Shown: positions 57,318 to 64,000 of the stretch, piece by piece
Numbering within the stretch: position 1 is the stretch's first letter
Layout: each line of letters begins with the position of its first letter
IMG/VR virus record: IMGVR_UViG_3300028840_003924
Span: 1-64,000 of that record
From: a virus
Direction: 5' to 3' (one strand)
Length of the DNA: 64,000 nucleotides
Notes under the pieces: model-generated
What the model saw: the letters and a program-made list of their open reading frames with translations, nothing else
Database searches by the model: none
What the model was told of the DNA's origin: nothing
Translations under genes and position numbers: made by a program

Positions 57318-57571
57318 CAGTCCTCCACTTTCTTTCCAAACTGTATTATCCCGTCAGGGTTAATGTCGGGAACGATGAGATCAACATCGTCATCGTCATC
57401 CTTAGTTAAGTACTCTTTCATGAGTTTCTTACTATGGGCGGGGCCAGCCTCTGTTGAAACTGATAGGCCCTCGCCATCCAACTTAATCGTCAGTATCAGA
57501 TTGACAGTGATTTCGCCCCCAGTTTGAACAACATGGGTTACTGTCTTCTCTGTTCCACTTCTACCCGACAT
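57317..57571 (-). CDS. Small partner protein of the actin-like ATPase
   Basis: An 84-residue product from ATG 57571 (GAGG upstream); GTG 57583 in frame is inside the previous gene. It has an acidic stretch (KDDDDDVDLIVPD). It is coupled by TGATG to the actin-like gene. Possibly an adaptor; no family recognised. Confidence 0.5.
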   Translation of the reverse strand: MSGRSGTEKTVTHVVQTGGEITVNLILTIKLDGEGLSVSTEAGPAHSKKLMKEYLTKDDDDDVDLIVPDINPDGIIQFGKKVED

Positions 57572-58538
57572 GAGTACCCTCACACGGCCAAATTCTCATC
57601 ATTCTTTCTACCGCCTCAATAACTTCTTGAGGGGTTATTTCCGTAATGCACGGCTTTCTAGGGCCGTCAATCTTCCTAGGACACTTGTGCCACAAGTAAC
57701 ACGGTCCACAGTCCCAATCTCCATCGTCACGGTGCCGTTGTATGAGAATGAACTTCTCAAACCAGCGACCGTAAACCTTGCCGTCAGCCCACGAGAAAAT
57801 CGCTACCATCGGCTTCTTGAGACCGCCTGCCGCATGAAATGTGGCGGTGTCAACCGTCACTATATAGTCTGCTGCGTTAATAAATCCGAGGAAGTCAATA
57901 ACACTCTCCGCAGAAATTGTGGGAGCATCCACACCTTTCAACTCAGACTTATGTAAACATGCCACCGAACATCCTATCTTCCGCAACCCGGCAATGATCT
58001 CATTCGACTGCTTTTCATCCAGGTCTTTGCTAGGAATCGCCGATACGGGCGACAGTAGAACAATAGGTCCGCCCCCCAACGTCTCAAGATAGGCCCTACA
58101 AGCTCCCGTGACGCCCTCTGGGACGCTCAAATGCATATCATGGTATTCCAGGTCTATTCCACACCGATGAGCCCAGATGTCGCTCCTATGCTTATCTGCT
58201 AATGGTGCTACACGCCTCTCATGCTTCCCGCACGCCGTGCTCACGTTGTAACTAAGCATAAACTCGGACAATTCCACATATCTGGCGTCAATCACCTCAT
58301 CAATGTAAGGGTGATCTCTCACGGCATCGTGGTACTGAAGCGGACAAGCTAACACGATATAAGCGTCAGGCATGATCCGTTTGAAGTCCTCAAACATCAT
58401 CCGGAGCATGAGAATGTCGCCCAAACCACCAGTATCTCTAATCACCAGCACCCTATTTCGCTTGGCGTAGAACTCCTTTAGAGAGATATCTCTCGGTTTT
58501 AGGACCTCTGCAACCTTCAAACTCTGGATTCCCGACAT
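57561..58538 (-). CDS. Glycosyltransferase family 9 (heptosyltransferase-like)
   Basis: A 325-residue GT-B protein resembling ADP-heptose:LPS heptosyltransferase. DTGGLGDILMLRMMFEDFKR is the family's G-x-GD start, and the C-terminal donor site is VTVDTATFHAAGGLKKPMVA with IFSWADGKVYGRW. It might modify host LPS during infection or build phage-specific glycans. The 3' end overlaps the next ATG by 11 bases. Confidence 0.75.
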   Translation of the reverse strand: MSGIQSLKVAEVLKPRDISLKEFYAKRNRVLVIRDTGGLGDILMLRMMFEDFKRIMPDAYIVLACPLQYHDAVRDHPYIDEVIDARYVELSEFMLSYNVSTACGKHERRVAPLADKHRSDIWAHRCGIDLEYHDMHLSVPEGVTGACRAYLETLGGGPIVLLSPVSAIPSKDLDEKQSNEIIAGLRKIGCSVACLHKSELKGVDAPTISAESVIDFLGFINAADYIVTVDTATFHAAGGLKKPMVAIFSWADGKVYGRWFEKFILIQRHRDDGDWDCGPCYLWHKCPRKIDGPRKPCITEITPQEVIEAVERMMRIWPCEGTHVG

Positions 58539-58631
58539 GCTTAATTCGCCAATCTCTCATTTCTATTAAAGTTTCCACCTCTCCGATTCCGATACAAGGA
58601 ATAGGGGACAACAGAGAAAAAGGAGCAGTTT

Positions 58632-59018
58632 ATGGCAAAAGCAGAGATTGTATTCGTTGCCTCGCCATTGCGAGCCGATATACCCGACGTTTCAGAAGAG
58701 GTGATGGCCGAGAATCAGGCTTTCGCACGAGACTTTTGCAGAAAACTATGGAAGAAGACTGGCGAGATACCAATCGCTCCACACCTCTATTTCCCGCAAT
58801 TTTATGACGACAGAATTGACGATGAGCGTGAGGCCGGAATTATCGGTGGCCAAGCGATGCTTACTCACATTTGCAAGAAGTTATACGTAGTTGGACCTCT
58901 TATCTCGGAGGGCATGCAATATGAGATTGACCTTGCCCAGAAACTAGAAATCCCGATAATCTATGTGGAGAGCCCCGATGAGTTTTTTACAGAAAAAAAC
59001 GGGGTCGGTTCTGAATGA
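58632..59018 (+). CDS. Nucleoside 2-deoxyribosyltransferase-like protein
   Basis: A 128-residue protein with AAAAGGAG before ATG. The N-terminus VFVASPLRADIPDVS, the middle IPIAPHLYFPQFYDDRID and the end ISEGMQYEIDLAQKLEIP match the phage/bacterial deoxyribosyltransferase-like family (DUF4406/DUF7768). It may swap or cleave nucleobases. Its 3' end overlaps the membrane gene by 41 bases. Confidence 0.75.
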   Translation: MAKAEIVFVASPLRADIPDVSEEVMAENQAFARDFCRKLWKKTGEIPIAPHLYFPQFYDDRIDDEREAGIIGGQAMLTHICKKLYVVGPLISEGMQYEIDLAQKLEIPIIYVESPDEFFTEKNGVGSE

Positions 59019-59316
59019 GGTGTACTTCCTGATATGCTTCCTCATAATCTTTGGAGTCGCCGCTCGTGACGTTTACTGGTCGGTTGCACTGCAAGAACAC
59101 CTGTATAACAATGAACTGAATCCGGTTGGCCGATGGCTGATTCAAATGGACAACGGCAGCGTGGCCCTTTTCATGTCGCTAAAAGCGTTTGGGATGTCAT
59201 GCGCAGCATCGCTGTTGACATATTTGCACCTATCGACTTGGCGTCTTACGAACATCGTCCTGACCATCATTGCAATAATTCAAATCTGTCTGCTCTGCTT
59301 CCTCGAACTGGGGTAG
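58978..59316 (+). CDS. Small multi-pass membrane protein
   Basis: A 112-residue protein from ATG 58978 (GGAG seven bases upstream), nested in the end of the upstream gene. It has three membrane segments: VYFLICFLIIFGVAA, LFMSLKAFGMSCAASLLTYL and IVLTIIAIIQICLLCFLEL. The NELNPVGRWLI motif is DUF5658-like. Host inner membrane. Function unknown. Confidence 0.65.
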   Translation: MSFLQKKTGSVLNEVYFLICFLIIFGVAARDVYWSVALQEHLYNNELNPVGRWLIQMDNGSVALFMSLKAFGMSCAASLLTYLHLSTWRLTNIVLTIIAIIQICLLCFLELG

Positions 59317-59909
59317 AGCGAAAATACTGTCCTGGTTGTTACCGATTCAAAGATATCGGTGACTTCTTTTCTCCGCTAACCACGGCAGAATGGAGCCATT
59401 GTATAGCTTGTCGTAACCGGGGAAAAGGCGGTGAACTTACTTTTGATAAGACAAAGCTCCCCTCAGCCGACAAGAAAATCATCGTGGTACGGAAGACTAG
59501 AAAGAAAAAAGGACCTTCCTTCTCCGAAGTTGACATCGAAGATGATTTGCGAGTTGACCCGAAAGCCACACACGAAGACCCGTTACTAGATGGCGAAAAG
59601 ATTGTGACATGGGAACGCCTCAGCCGCACAAAGAGAACCACCAAAACACTGAAAAACGTCCGTAAGAAAAGGCGTCGTCGACGCAAAAACAAGAACCCGC
59701 CCTGGCGCTATAGCCGTGATCCAGCATCTCGTTACGAAGAACTATTAAGGCTGGAATATGAAAACCTCTGGCGTCAAGGGCGAGACGAGTGCATCCCCCT
59801 CCCCCTCGTAGATCAACGAAGCTGGATGGCCTTCTGGGTAACACATAGCCAAACAGATGTTGCTAAGAAAAACTTGGCTAAAGAAAGAGAACGCCGGGCC
59901 AGCCGCTAA
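59199..59909 (+). CDS. Basic zinc-ribbon protein
   Basis: A protein of about 236 residues. The start is uncertain: I take ATG 59199 (GGGA upstream); ATG 59133 is an alternative, but the true start may lie near 59300 after the membrane gene ends. CPGCYRF and CIACRN form a zinc knuckle and are followed by KKRRRRRKNK and another basic region. A DNA- or RNA-binding role is likely. It ends just before a hairpin. Confidence 0.5.
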   Translation: MRSIAVDIFAPIDLASYEHRPDHHCNNSNLSALLPRTGVERKYCPGCYRFKDIGDFFSPLTTAEWSHCIACRNRGKGGELTFDKTKLPSADKKIIVVRKTRKKKGPSFSEVDIEDDLRVDPKATHEDPLLDGEKIVTWERLSRTKRTTKTLKNVRKKRRRRRKNKNPPWRYSRDPASRYEELLRLEYENLWRQGRDECIPLPLVDQRSWMAFWVTHSQTDVAKKNLAKERERRASR

Positions 59910-59917
59910 ACAACACC

Positions 59918-59945
59918 ACCCCCGGCGTGCGCACGCCGGGGGTGA
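59918..59945 (-). terminator. Hairpin terminator after the 59976-60566 gene
   Basis: A perfect 13-bp stem with CG loop (CACCCCCGGCGTG and complement). On the minus strand it is followed by GTGTTGTTT, a weak U-tract, about 30 bases after the gene's stop. Confidence 0.65.
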
Positions 59946-59975
59946 CATTCAACCTTAGAAAAGGAGGAAAGGTGT

Positions 59976-60566
59976 TTAGTCCTCGGACTGAATCTGGATC
60001 GCAAACAGAACCTGAATAGTCGCATCAACCGCACCACTTTCGTTGTTGCAGAACGCAAGTGATGTGATCGGAAGATCGCTATTGTCAAAGGTCTGTGAAC
60101 CTGCGGCTATGTCGAGGTCAGCTTGGCTGTCGCCATTGAGTCGAACCTTGACATCCTGGTCAGTTACGATTTGCGTGAACAATGCCACTCCACCGTAGTC
60201 ACCAAGAACGTCAATCTGGTTGGCTTCAACAGCCCAACATGTGCCAGCGGCAACGACGAGGTCAACAACTCGTGGAAACTTGTTGACTGCCGGATTCGTG
60301 TCACTCCACGGTGAGCCGTCATCACTCACAATGTGAATGAAGGCAGTCTCATCATCGGCCCAACTTCCACCCTCAGAAACTGGTGCATAGCGCTTCCAAT
60401 AGTTGGTGCTATCGAACTCTTCGCCATCATACAGCTTACGGAAAGTGAGATTCGGACCCGTGACCCACATTGTCTTCTGGATAGACTCACCACTTACGGT
60501 TGCCGTATCCTCAACAATGCCAGCGCCTCGGTTACTGGGGACCAGTCGTACTTGAAATGTACTCAT
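59976..60566 (-). CDS. Probable abundant virion protein in its own transcript
   Basis: A 196-residue, beta-rich protein with AGGAGATACCA before ATG. Segments such as VTGPNLTFRKLYDGEEFDST and FTQIVTDQDVKVRLNGDSQA have the look of a phage structural protein; no named family is certain. It has its own late-promoter candidate at 60618 and a terminator at 59918, so it is probably a strongly expressed single-gene unit, such as a decoration protein. Confidence 0.6.
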   Translation of the reverse strand: MSTFQVRLVPSNRGAGIVEDTATVSGESIQKTMWVTGPNLTFRKLYDGEEFDSTNYWKRYAPVSEGGSWADDETAFIHIVSDDGSPWSDTNPAVNKFPRVVDLVVAAGTCWAVEANQIDVLGDYGGVALFTQIVTDQDVKVRLNGDSQADLDIAAGSQTFDNSDLPITSLAFCNNESGAVDATIQVLFAIQIQSED

Positions 60567-60617
60567 TGGTATCTCCTGTTAATCTTATTTGAACGTGTGA
60601 TGTCCCTAAGTCTTCAT

Positions 60618-60629
60618 CCTTATTTATCC
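60618..60629 (-). promoter_or_regulatory. Late promoter candidate (GGATAAATAAGG)
   Basis: The same 12-mer as at 28194, 52 bases before ATG 60566. Good spacing for a late promoter. Confidence 0.6.
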
Positions 60630-60646
60630 CGCAAGGACTGTTTTTG

Positions 60647-61270
60647 CTATATTCTCAGGATTTCACCCTTGGGAAAGAGGCCCTCATACAGCTTGGTCCC
60701 GACACCAGTCGGGACCAAGCTGGTGCGTTTCCCCTGCACCGCAGCCTCAAACAAAGAGATGTTCTCGACCCCTATCACCCACCCAGCTTGCTTTGTTGTA
60801 TTGTGATCCGTGGTAACTCGCACATGGTATCCTTGAAACTGGGCCATTTCTGTGCATGCCTCGATCTGCTGGGCTGTCATTCGCTTAGTAGGAAGCGAGC
60901 CCTCGGGATTGATGTAACATAAGCGGCAATCGGTTGTAACATGATTACATAAGGTGGGAATTGGTAAGTCGGATTCCGTGAAGAGTTCATAGATGGGATG
61001 TGGGCCCTTCATCTTCCCCCGAATCTCTCGAATGTATCCAAACTCAGCATGTCGTTTCTTTAACACCGATCTCGAAAGAGTTTTGCGATCTCCATCGAGT
61101 AAATACATGAAGTCATCTCGACAGGCGAGATGAATATCTAAGTCTGGAAACTGTTGCGTAAGAACAGGCCGCACGAGCTTCAAGAGGAAGACATACTCTT
61201 CACAATGGCCCGCATACATAATGCAATAGCGATCCTTAATCTTGGCGTAATAGGGAAGTGAAATACTCAT
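60647..61270 (-). CDS. Glycosyltransferase-like protein of unknown function
   Basis: A 207-residue protein. It has the pattern YCIMYAGHCEEYVFLLKLVR and, near the end, VENISLFEAAVQGKRTSLVP, resembling the acceptor/donor parts of GT-B enzymes, but no complete domain can be confirmed. No ribosome site is clear. It is divergent from the plus-strand gene by 18 bases. A hairpin of 15 bp (60689-60722) lies near its end. Confidence 0.5.
   Translation of the reverse strand: MSISLPYYAKIKDRYCIMYAGHCEEYVFLLKLVRPVLTQQFPDLDIHLACRDDFMYLLDGDRKTLSRSVLKKRHAEFGYIREIRGKMKGPHPIYELFTESDLPIPTLCNHVTTDCRLCYINPEGSLPTKRMTAQQIEACTEMAQFQGYHVRVTTDHNTTKQAGWVIGVENISLFEAAVQGKRTSLVPTGVGTKLYEGLFPKGEILRI
60689..60722. repeat. 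Perfect 15-bp hairpin near a gene end
   Basis: The arms 60689-60703 and 60708-60722 are perfect reverse complements around ACCA, inside the last 80 bases of the upstream gene. No U-tract. Confidence 0.65.
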
Positions 61271-61288
61271 ATAGTAAGGTAGTATGAC

Positions 61289-61522
61289 ATGAAGCTATCA
61301 CAGCAAAAGGAAACTGAAGAGGTCCACGCAGCATTCAAAGTTTTCTTAGATCAGCTAGGACCAAATAGTGTCTACAAAGAGGCGCTTCTTGACGTGCTAT
61401 TGGAGATAATCTATGAAAAAGAACCAGGAGACAATCTTCATTTATCTGGTGAAGAGGAACAAAAAGGGGCTAAGACTCCTCTGCAAGGCGGGACGAGGGA
61501 AGTGTCTCCCAACAAGACTTGA
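61289..61522 (+). CDS. Small acidic protein
   Basis: A 77-residue product (MKLSQQKETEEVHAAFKVFL) with AAGG before ATG. Its last 36 codons overlap the next gene by 110 bases in another frame. Helical and acidic; no family recognised. Confidence 0.45.
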   Translation: MKLSQQKETEEVHAAFKVFLDQLGPNSVYKEALLDVLLEIIYEKEPGDNLHLSGEEEQKGAKTPLQGGTREVSPNKT

Positions 61523-61793
61523 GGATGTTGACAGGCTTCAAATAAGTTACGATATCACAGCTAAGCTCAAAAGTTCCATCCATAACAATCGCATCGATTG
61601 GGAACCTTGGATCGAGAGTGCTAACTCATTCGCAGAATTAGCGAGTAAGCTGAAAAAGCGGGGTTACACACGTTTGCCTATGGCCGATAAATGCGAAATA
61701 TCATCGCCTAAGCAACCGGTTTCAGAAGCCGCAATTCGATTGCTACCCAATCAAACCACTATGGTTAGAAGGCGAAGCCGACAATCAAGATGA
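61413..61793 (+). CDS. Small basic protein
   Basis: A 126-residue, basic product with TGGAGATAATCT before ATG 61413. It begins MKKNQETIFIYLVKRNKKGL and ends with a basic stretch (TMVRRRSRQSR). Its strong overlap with the previous gene is unusual. Its end overlaps the convergent gene by nine bases. No family recognised. Confidence 0.45.
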   Translation: MKKNQETIFIYLVKRNKKGLRLLCKAGRGKCLPTRLEDVDRLQISYDITAKLKSSIHNNRIDWEPWIESANSFAELASKLKKRGYTRLPMADKCEISSPKQPVSEAAIRLLPNQTTMVRRRSRQSR

Positions 61794-62129
61794 TGGCTTC
61801 GTGTAAATCTTAGGAAGAGCAAAAGTCGCCCCCGACCTTAACTCAATAATCAGAGCAAGGTCTGCCACATCTTTCACTAGGCCACCACGCTCTTTGAAGA
61901 CACGAGCACGTTTCTCGACTATGTCTGGGGTCAACTCGGGATTGTGAGATGTGATTTGGCTTTGCAGTCGTACTAAACCTAGTCGAGACTCGACCATGTT
62001 ACCAATAAGGTCAGACAGGACGTTGCTTTTCTTCGCATCGTCAAATGAACAGCTAAATTCGGGTTGTTTGGCCAACCAAGATTTGAACTCGAAAATCGAA
62101 AAACTAGGGTCCTTGCTAGGTCTGTTCAT
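61785..62129 (-). CDS. Small helical protein
   Basis: A 114-residue product from ATG 62129 (GGAG upstream), overlapping the end of the upstream gene. Helical; no domain recognised. Confidence 0.5.
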   Translation of the reverse strand: MNRPSKDPSFSIFEFKSWLAKQPEFSCSFDDAKKSNVLSDLIGNMVESRLGLVRLQSQITSHNPELTPDIVEKRARVFKERGGLVKDVADLALIIELRSGATFALPKIYTKPSS

Positions 62130-62982
62130 CAAAAAACTCCAAAAGACTATCCGCTTCTATATAGGGTGCGTTGTCATAATTCGGGCCACTTGAGTGATCG
62201 GCAATTTTGATATCCAGGTCTTCTTGATCCTTCAACCAGTGGAATAAGCCACCAATCACCTCGTGCGTAACAGCATGTTGCGGATACATCCAGAGATTAT
62301 TTGGTAAGCTAACCGCTGCTGGACGCTCGTCTCGAAATGCATCATCGCAGCAAAATAGCGCCAGTCGCCTGACTTTACACCTTCGAGCCAAGCAAATAGC
62401 TCCGCATATTGGATTTCGATAATCGTCAAGTAGATGTGATATACCCATTTTCGTCCCAAATGCTTTATTCCCCGTGGGAACATAGTAAAAGCATGTGCCC
62501 TTGTACCGTTTGATGAACTTGGGATAAGTTCTTACGGAGCAAACACATCGGGGCCTATAAGTGTGTAAGGGGAGATAAGACATGCATTGCTGATAGGGGT
62601 TGTTGACGAAGTAGAAATCCATCCGGCGCTTTACTATACCTTCACTATCGACGTGCCACTTTGCCAAACTTCGGTTCGTACCAATAATGCACACATCTGC
62701 TGGTAGCTTGTGCAACAAGTCTCTCTCTTCATTGAACCGATAACCGTCTGAGACAATCAAAACTTTGGACAACGTAGGCAGAAACTCTGAACCAATTTCT
62801 GGAATGTGCTGACTACGGATGTCAATCTCATTCTCCATCAGAAACTTATATTCAGACCGATCTATGAATCGATTTAGATCAACCGGCGAACACTTCTGGT
62901 TGAAATCACGTACCCATAAACCGCTCTTCGTGAGAAGGTAGTTGTTACGATTACGATGTCTCTTAATGAGAAGCTTTGACAT
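62116..62982 (-). CDS. DUF115/MptE-like or glycan-related protein
   Basis: A 288-residue protein. LPTLSKVLIVSDGYRFNEER then ICIIGTNRSLAKW-like strands suggest the DUF115 (6-hydroxymethylpterin pyrophosphokinase MptE-like) fold, which in bacteria is tied to flagellin glycosylation. The match is partial, so the family is tentative. Cys-rich middle (GAICLARRCKVRRLALFCCD). No clear ribosome site. Confidence 0.5.
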   Translation of the reverse strand: MSKLLIKRHRNRNNYLLTKSGLWVRDFNQKCSPVDLNRFIDRSEYKFLMENEIDIRSQHIPEIGSEFLPTLSKVLIVSDGYRFNEERDLLHKLPADVCIIGTNRSLAKWHVDSEGIVKRRMDFYFVNNPYQQCMSYLPLHTYRPRCVCSVRTYPKFIKRYKGTCFYYVPTGNKAFGTKMGISHLLDDYRNPICGAICLARRCKVRRLALFCCDDAFRDERPAAVSLPNNLWMYPQHAVTHEVIGGLFHWLKDQEDLDIKIADHSSGPNYDNAPYIEADSLLEFFDEQT

Positions 62983-63008
62983 GATCTAACTTAGTAACCA
63001 AGAGGTAA

Positions 63009-64000
63009 TTAGGGTTTGCAGGGCACCAAAGCGAAGCAGTATTGGCCATCTTCCCCTTCACTCATTAGTTTACTGGTATCCAACTGTATTTTGACTTCAG
63101 CAGGCTCGACAACGAAGGTGAGGTCTTCCGGGTTCTCTACCCGAAGTGGGATATGGTCAGGTATACCCTCAACACTAATTGTGCTCACCATTCCTTCCAC
63201 CTCAATGACGGATGGAATGTCATGCTCAACTTGGATCACGGTCGGCACATTTGCCGCATCGATACTAAGAATACGAGGAGCATCGCCCCATTCCACTGGC
63301 AGATTATTGGGTAGCGAACTGGCGTCAACCTGTATCATTGGCCATTCGGATGGCACCTGGACTTGGATTTCAGACGGCATCCTTTCGACGCCCCGCACGT
63401 CAATGATACTCGGAATGGTGGGGCTGTCCAAAGTGATCTTTGTAGGCAAATCATGTTCAAGCTGTACAGGCGAGATTTTGGGGACCTCAAGTTGAATCCT
63501 TGACGGAATACCTGTTATATCGTAATCGACTCCGACACCCGGCTGGGCTAGGGCAATGTCTTCGTCAAAGTCATAATAACCATCTTCCACAAGCTTACGC
63601 ATAAAGGGCTGCATCGCTGCGCCGCCGCCACCTGTTGCACTGGAGCACTGGCATGTCACCTCGCAACTGATGATCGGGGGGCTACCCCATTCTATCGAAA
63701 TAGCCGATGGGAAATCGCAACACCCCTCTATACTGATTACAGACGGTAGATCACAACCCACCAAACTGATGACATCAGGTAAATTATCTTGCACGATAAT
63801 CGGATTGGGAATGTTGTCATTAACACTAAGTGTGTAAGACAACCCATCTTTTACACTGATTGTGTAGCTCAAGCCACTATAGACACTGATCGTCCCCTTC
63901 CCCGAGACCAGCCCCGAAACCTGGACCACACTGGGTATTCCATCCAAGACGGAAATTGTGTAAGACAAGCCATCTTTCACAGAGATGGTCGTTGGGATAT
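63009..64000 (-). CDS. Repetitive beta-repeat protein, 5' end outside window
   Basis: The frame is open to the right edge of the window; the start is missing. At least 323 residues are made of short repeats with the core (I/L)PxxIxV, such as SYTISVKDGLSYTLSVNDNI and IPSVIEVEGMVSTISVEG. In the middle is a Gly-rich linker with a Cys cluster (CEVTCQCSSATGGGG). The repeats may form a beta-solenoid or stacked sheet, as in phage tail and baseplate proteins. It ends GQYCFALVPCKP. Confidence 0.65.
   Translation of the reverse strand, partial: IPTTISVKDGLSYTISVLDGIPSVVQVSGLVSGKGTISVYSGLSYTISVKDGLSYTLSVNDNIPNPIIVQDNLPDVISLVGCDLPSVISIEGCCDFPSAISIEWGSPPIISCEVTCQCSSATGGGGAAMQPFMRKLVEDGYYDFDEDIALAQPGVGVDYDITGIPSRIQLEVPKISPVQLEHDLPTKITLDSPTIPSIIDVRGVERMPSEIQVQVPSEWPMIQVDASSLPNNLPVEWGDAPRILSIDAANVPTVIQVEHDIPSVIEVEGMVSTISVEGIPDHIPLRVENPEDLTFVVEPAEVKIQLDTSKLMSEGEDGQYCFALVPCKP

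Noticed and set aside
58481-58494. GAGAGATATCTCTC palindrome as an operator
   Set aside because: It lies inside the glycosyltransferase coding region, is short and has no partner elsewhere.

Overview
This window is part of the genome of a large tailed phage with T4-type (myovirus) head genes. It carries, in T4-like order on the minus strand, a large terminase (34879-36564), a portal (31321-33954), a candidate prohead core protein (28866-30836), a prohead protease (28108-28857), a scaffold (27155-28090) and a gp23-like major capsid protein (25719-27146). It also has a gp55-like late sigma factor (22594-22956). No tail sheath, tube or DNA polymerase gene is in view, so this is one segment of a much larger genome. 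The host cannot be fixed from sequence. A lipobox protein and an ADP-heptose-type glycosyltransferase make a Gram-negative-type bacterium plausible.

Left part (1-19 kb): receptor-binding and fibre region. Plus-strand virion proteins (2-4299) end at a hairpin. A minus-strand array follows of six large collagen-like proteins (7073-18845), most with trimeric-adhesin-like beta-roll repeats and a shared C-terminal domain. Between them lie a glycosyltransferase-sulfotransferase fusion (4345-5886) and a separate sulfotransferase (6221-7021). I infer that the Thr-rich collagen stalks may carry sulfated glycans.

Middle (19-37 kb): two small methyltransferases, HRxDGPA-repeat proteins, a Nudix hydrolase, small ORFs (one apparently frameshifted), the late sigma factor, a PD-(D/E)XK-type endonuclease beside the capsid gene, then the head module. 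The portal carries an intein. Several minus-strand genes are preceded by ATAAATA motifs that resemble T4 late promoters.

Right part (37-64 kb): many short transcription units on alternating strands. They encode a ferritin-like protein, a CYTH protein, a thermolysin-like metallopeptidase, thioredoxin, a lipoprotein, a membrane-anchored trypsin-like protease, a Cas4/RecB-like nuclease, a macro domain protein and a DnaG-like primase. A minus-strand cluster then has a 57-residue protein that copies the N-terminus of the capsid protein, a glycosyltransferase-methyltransferase with a LAGLIDADG intein, an actin-like ATPase and a GT9 glycosyltransferase. Six genes between 31 and 50 kb begin with a short leader resembling the T4 capsid-targeting sequence, which suggests a set of internal head proteins. 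Many perfect short-loop hairpins occur both between and inside genes.
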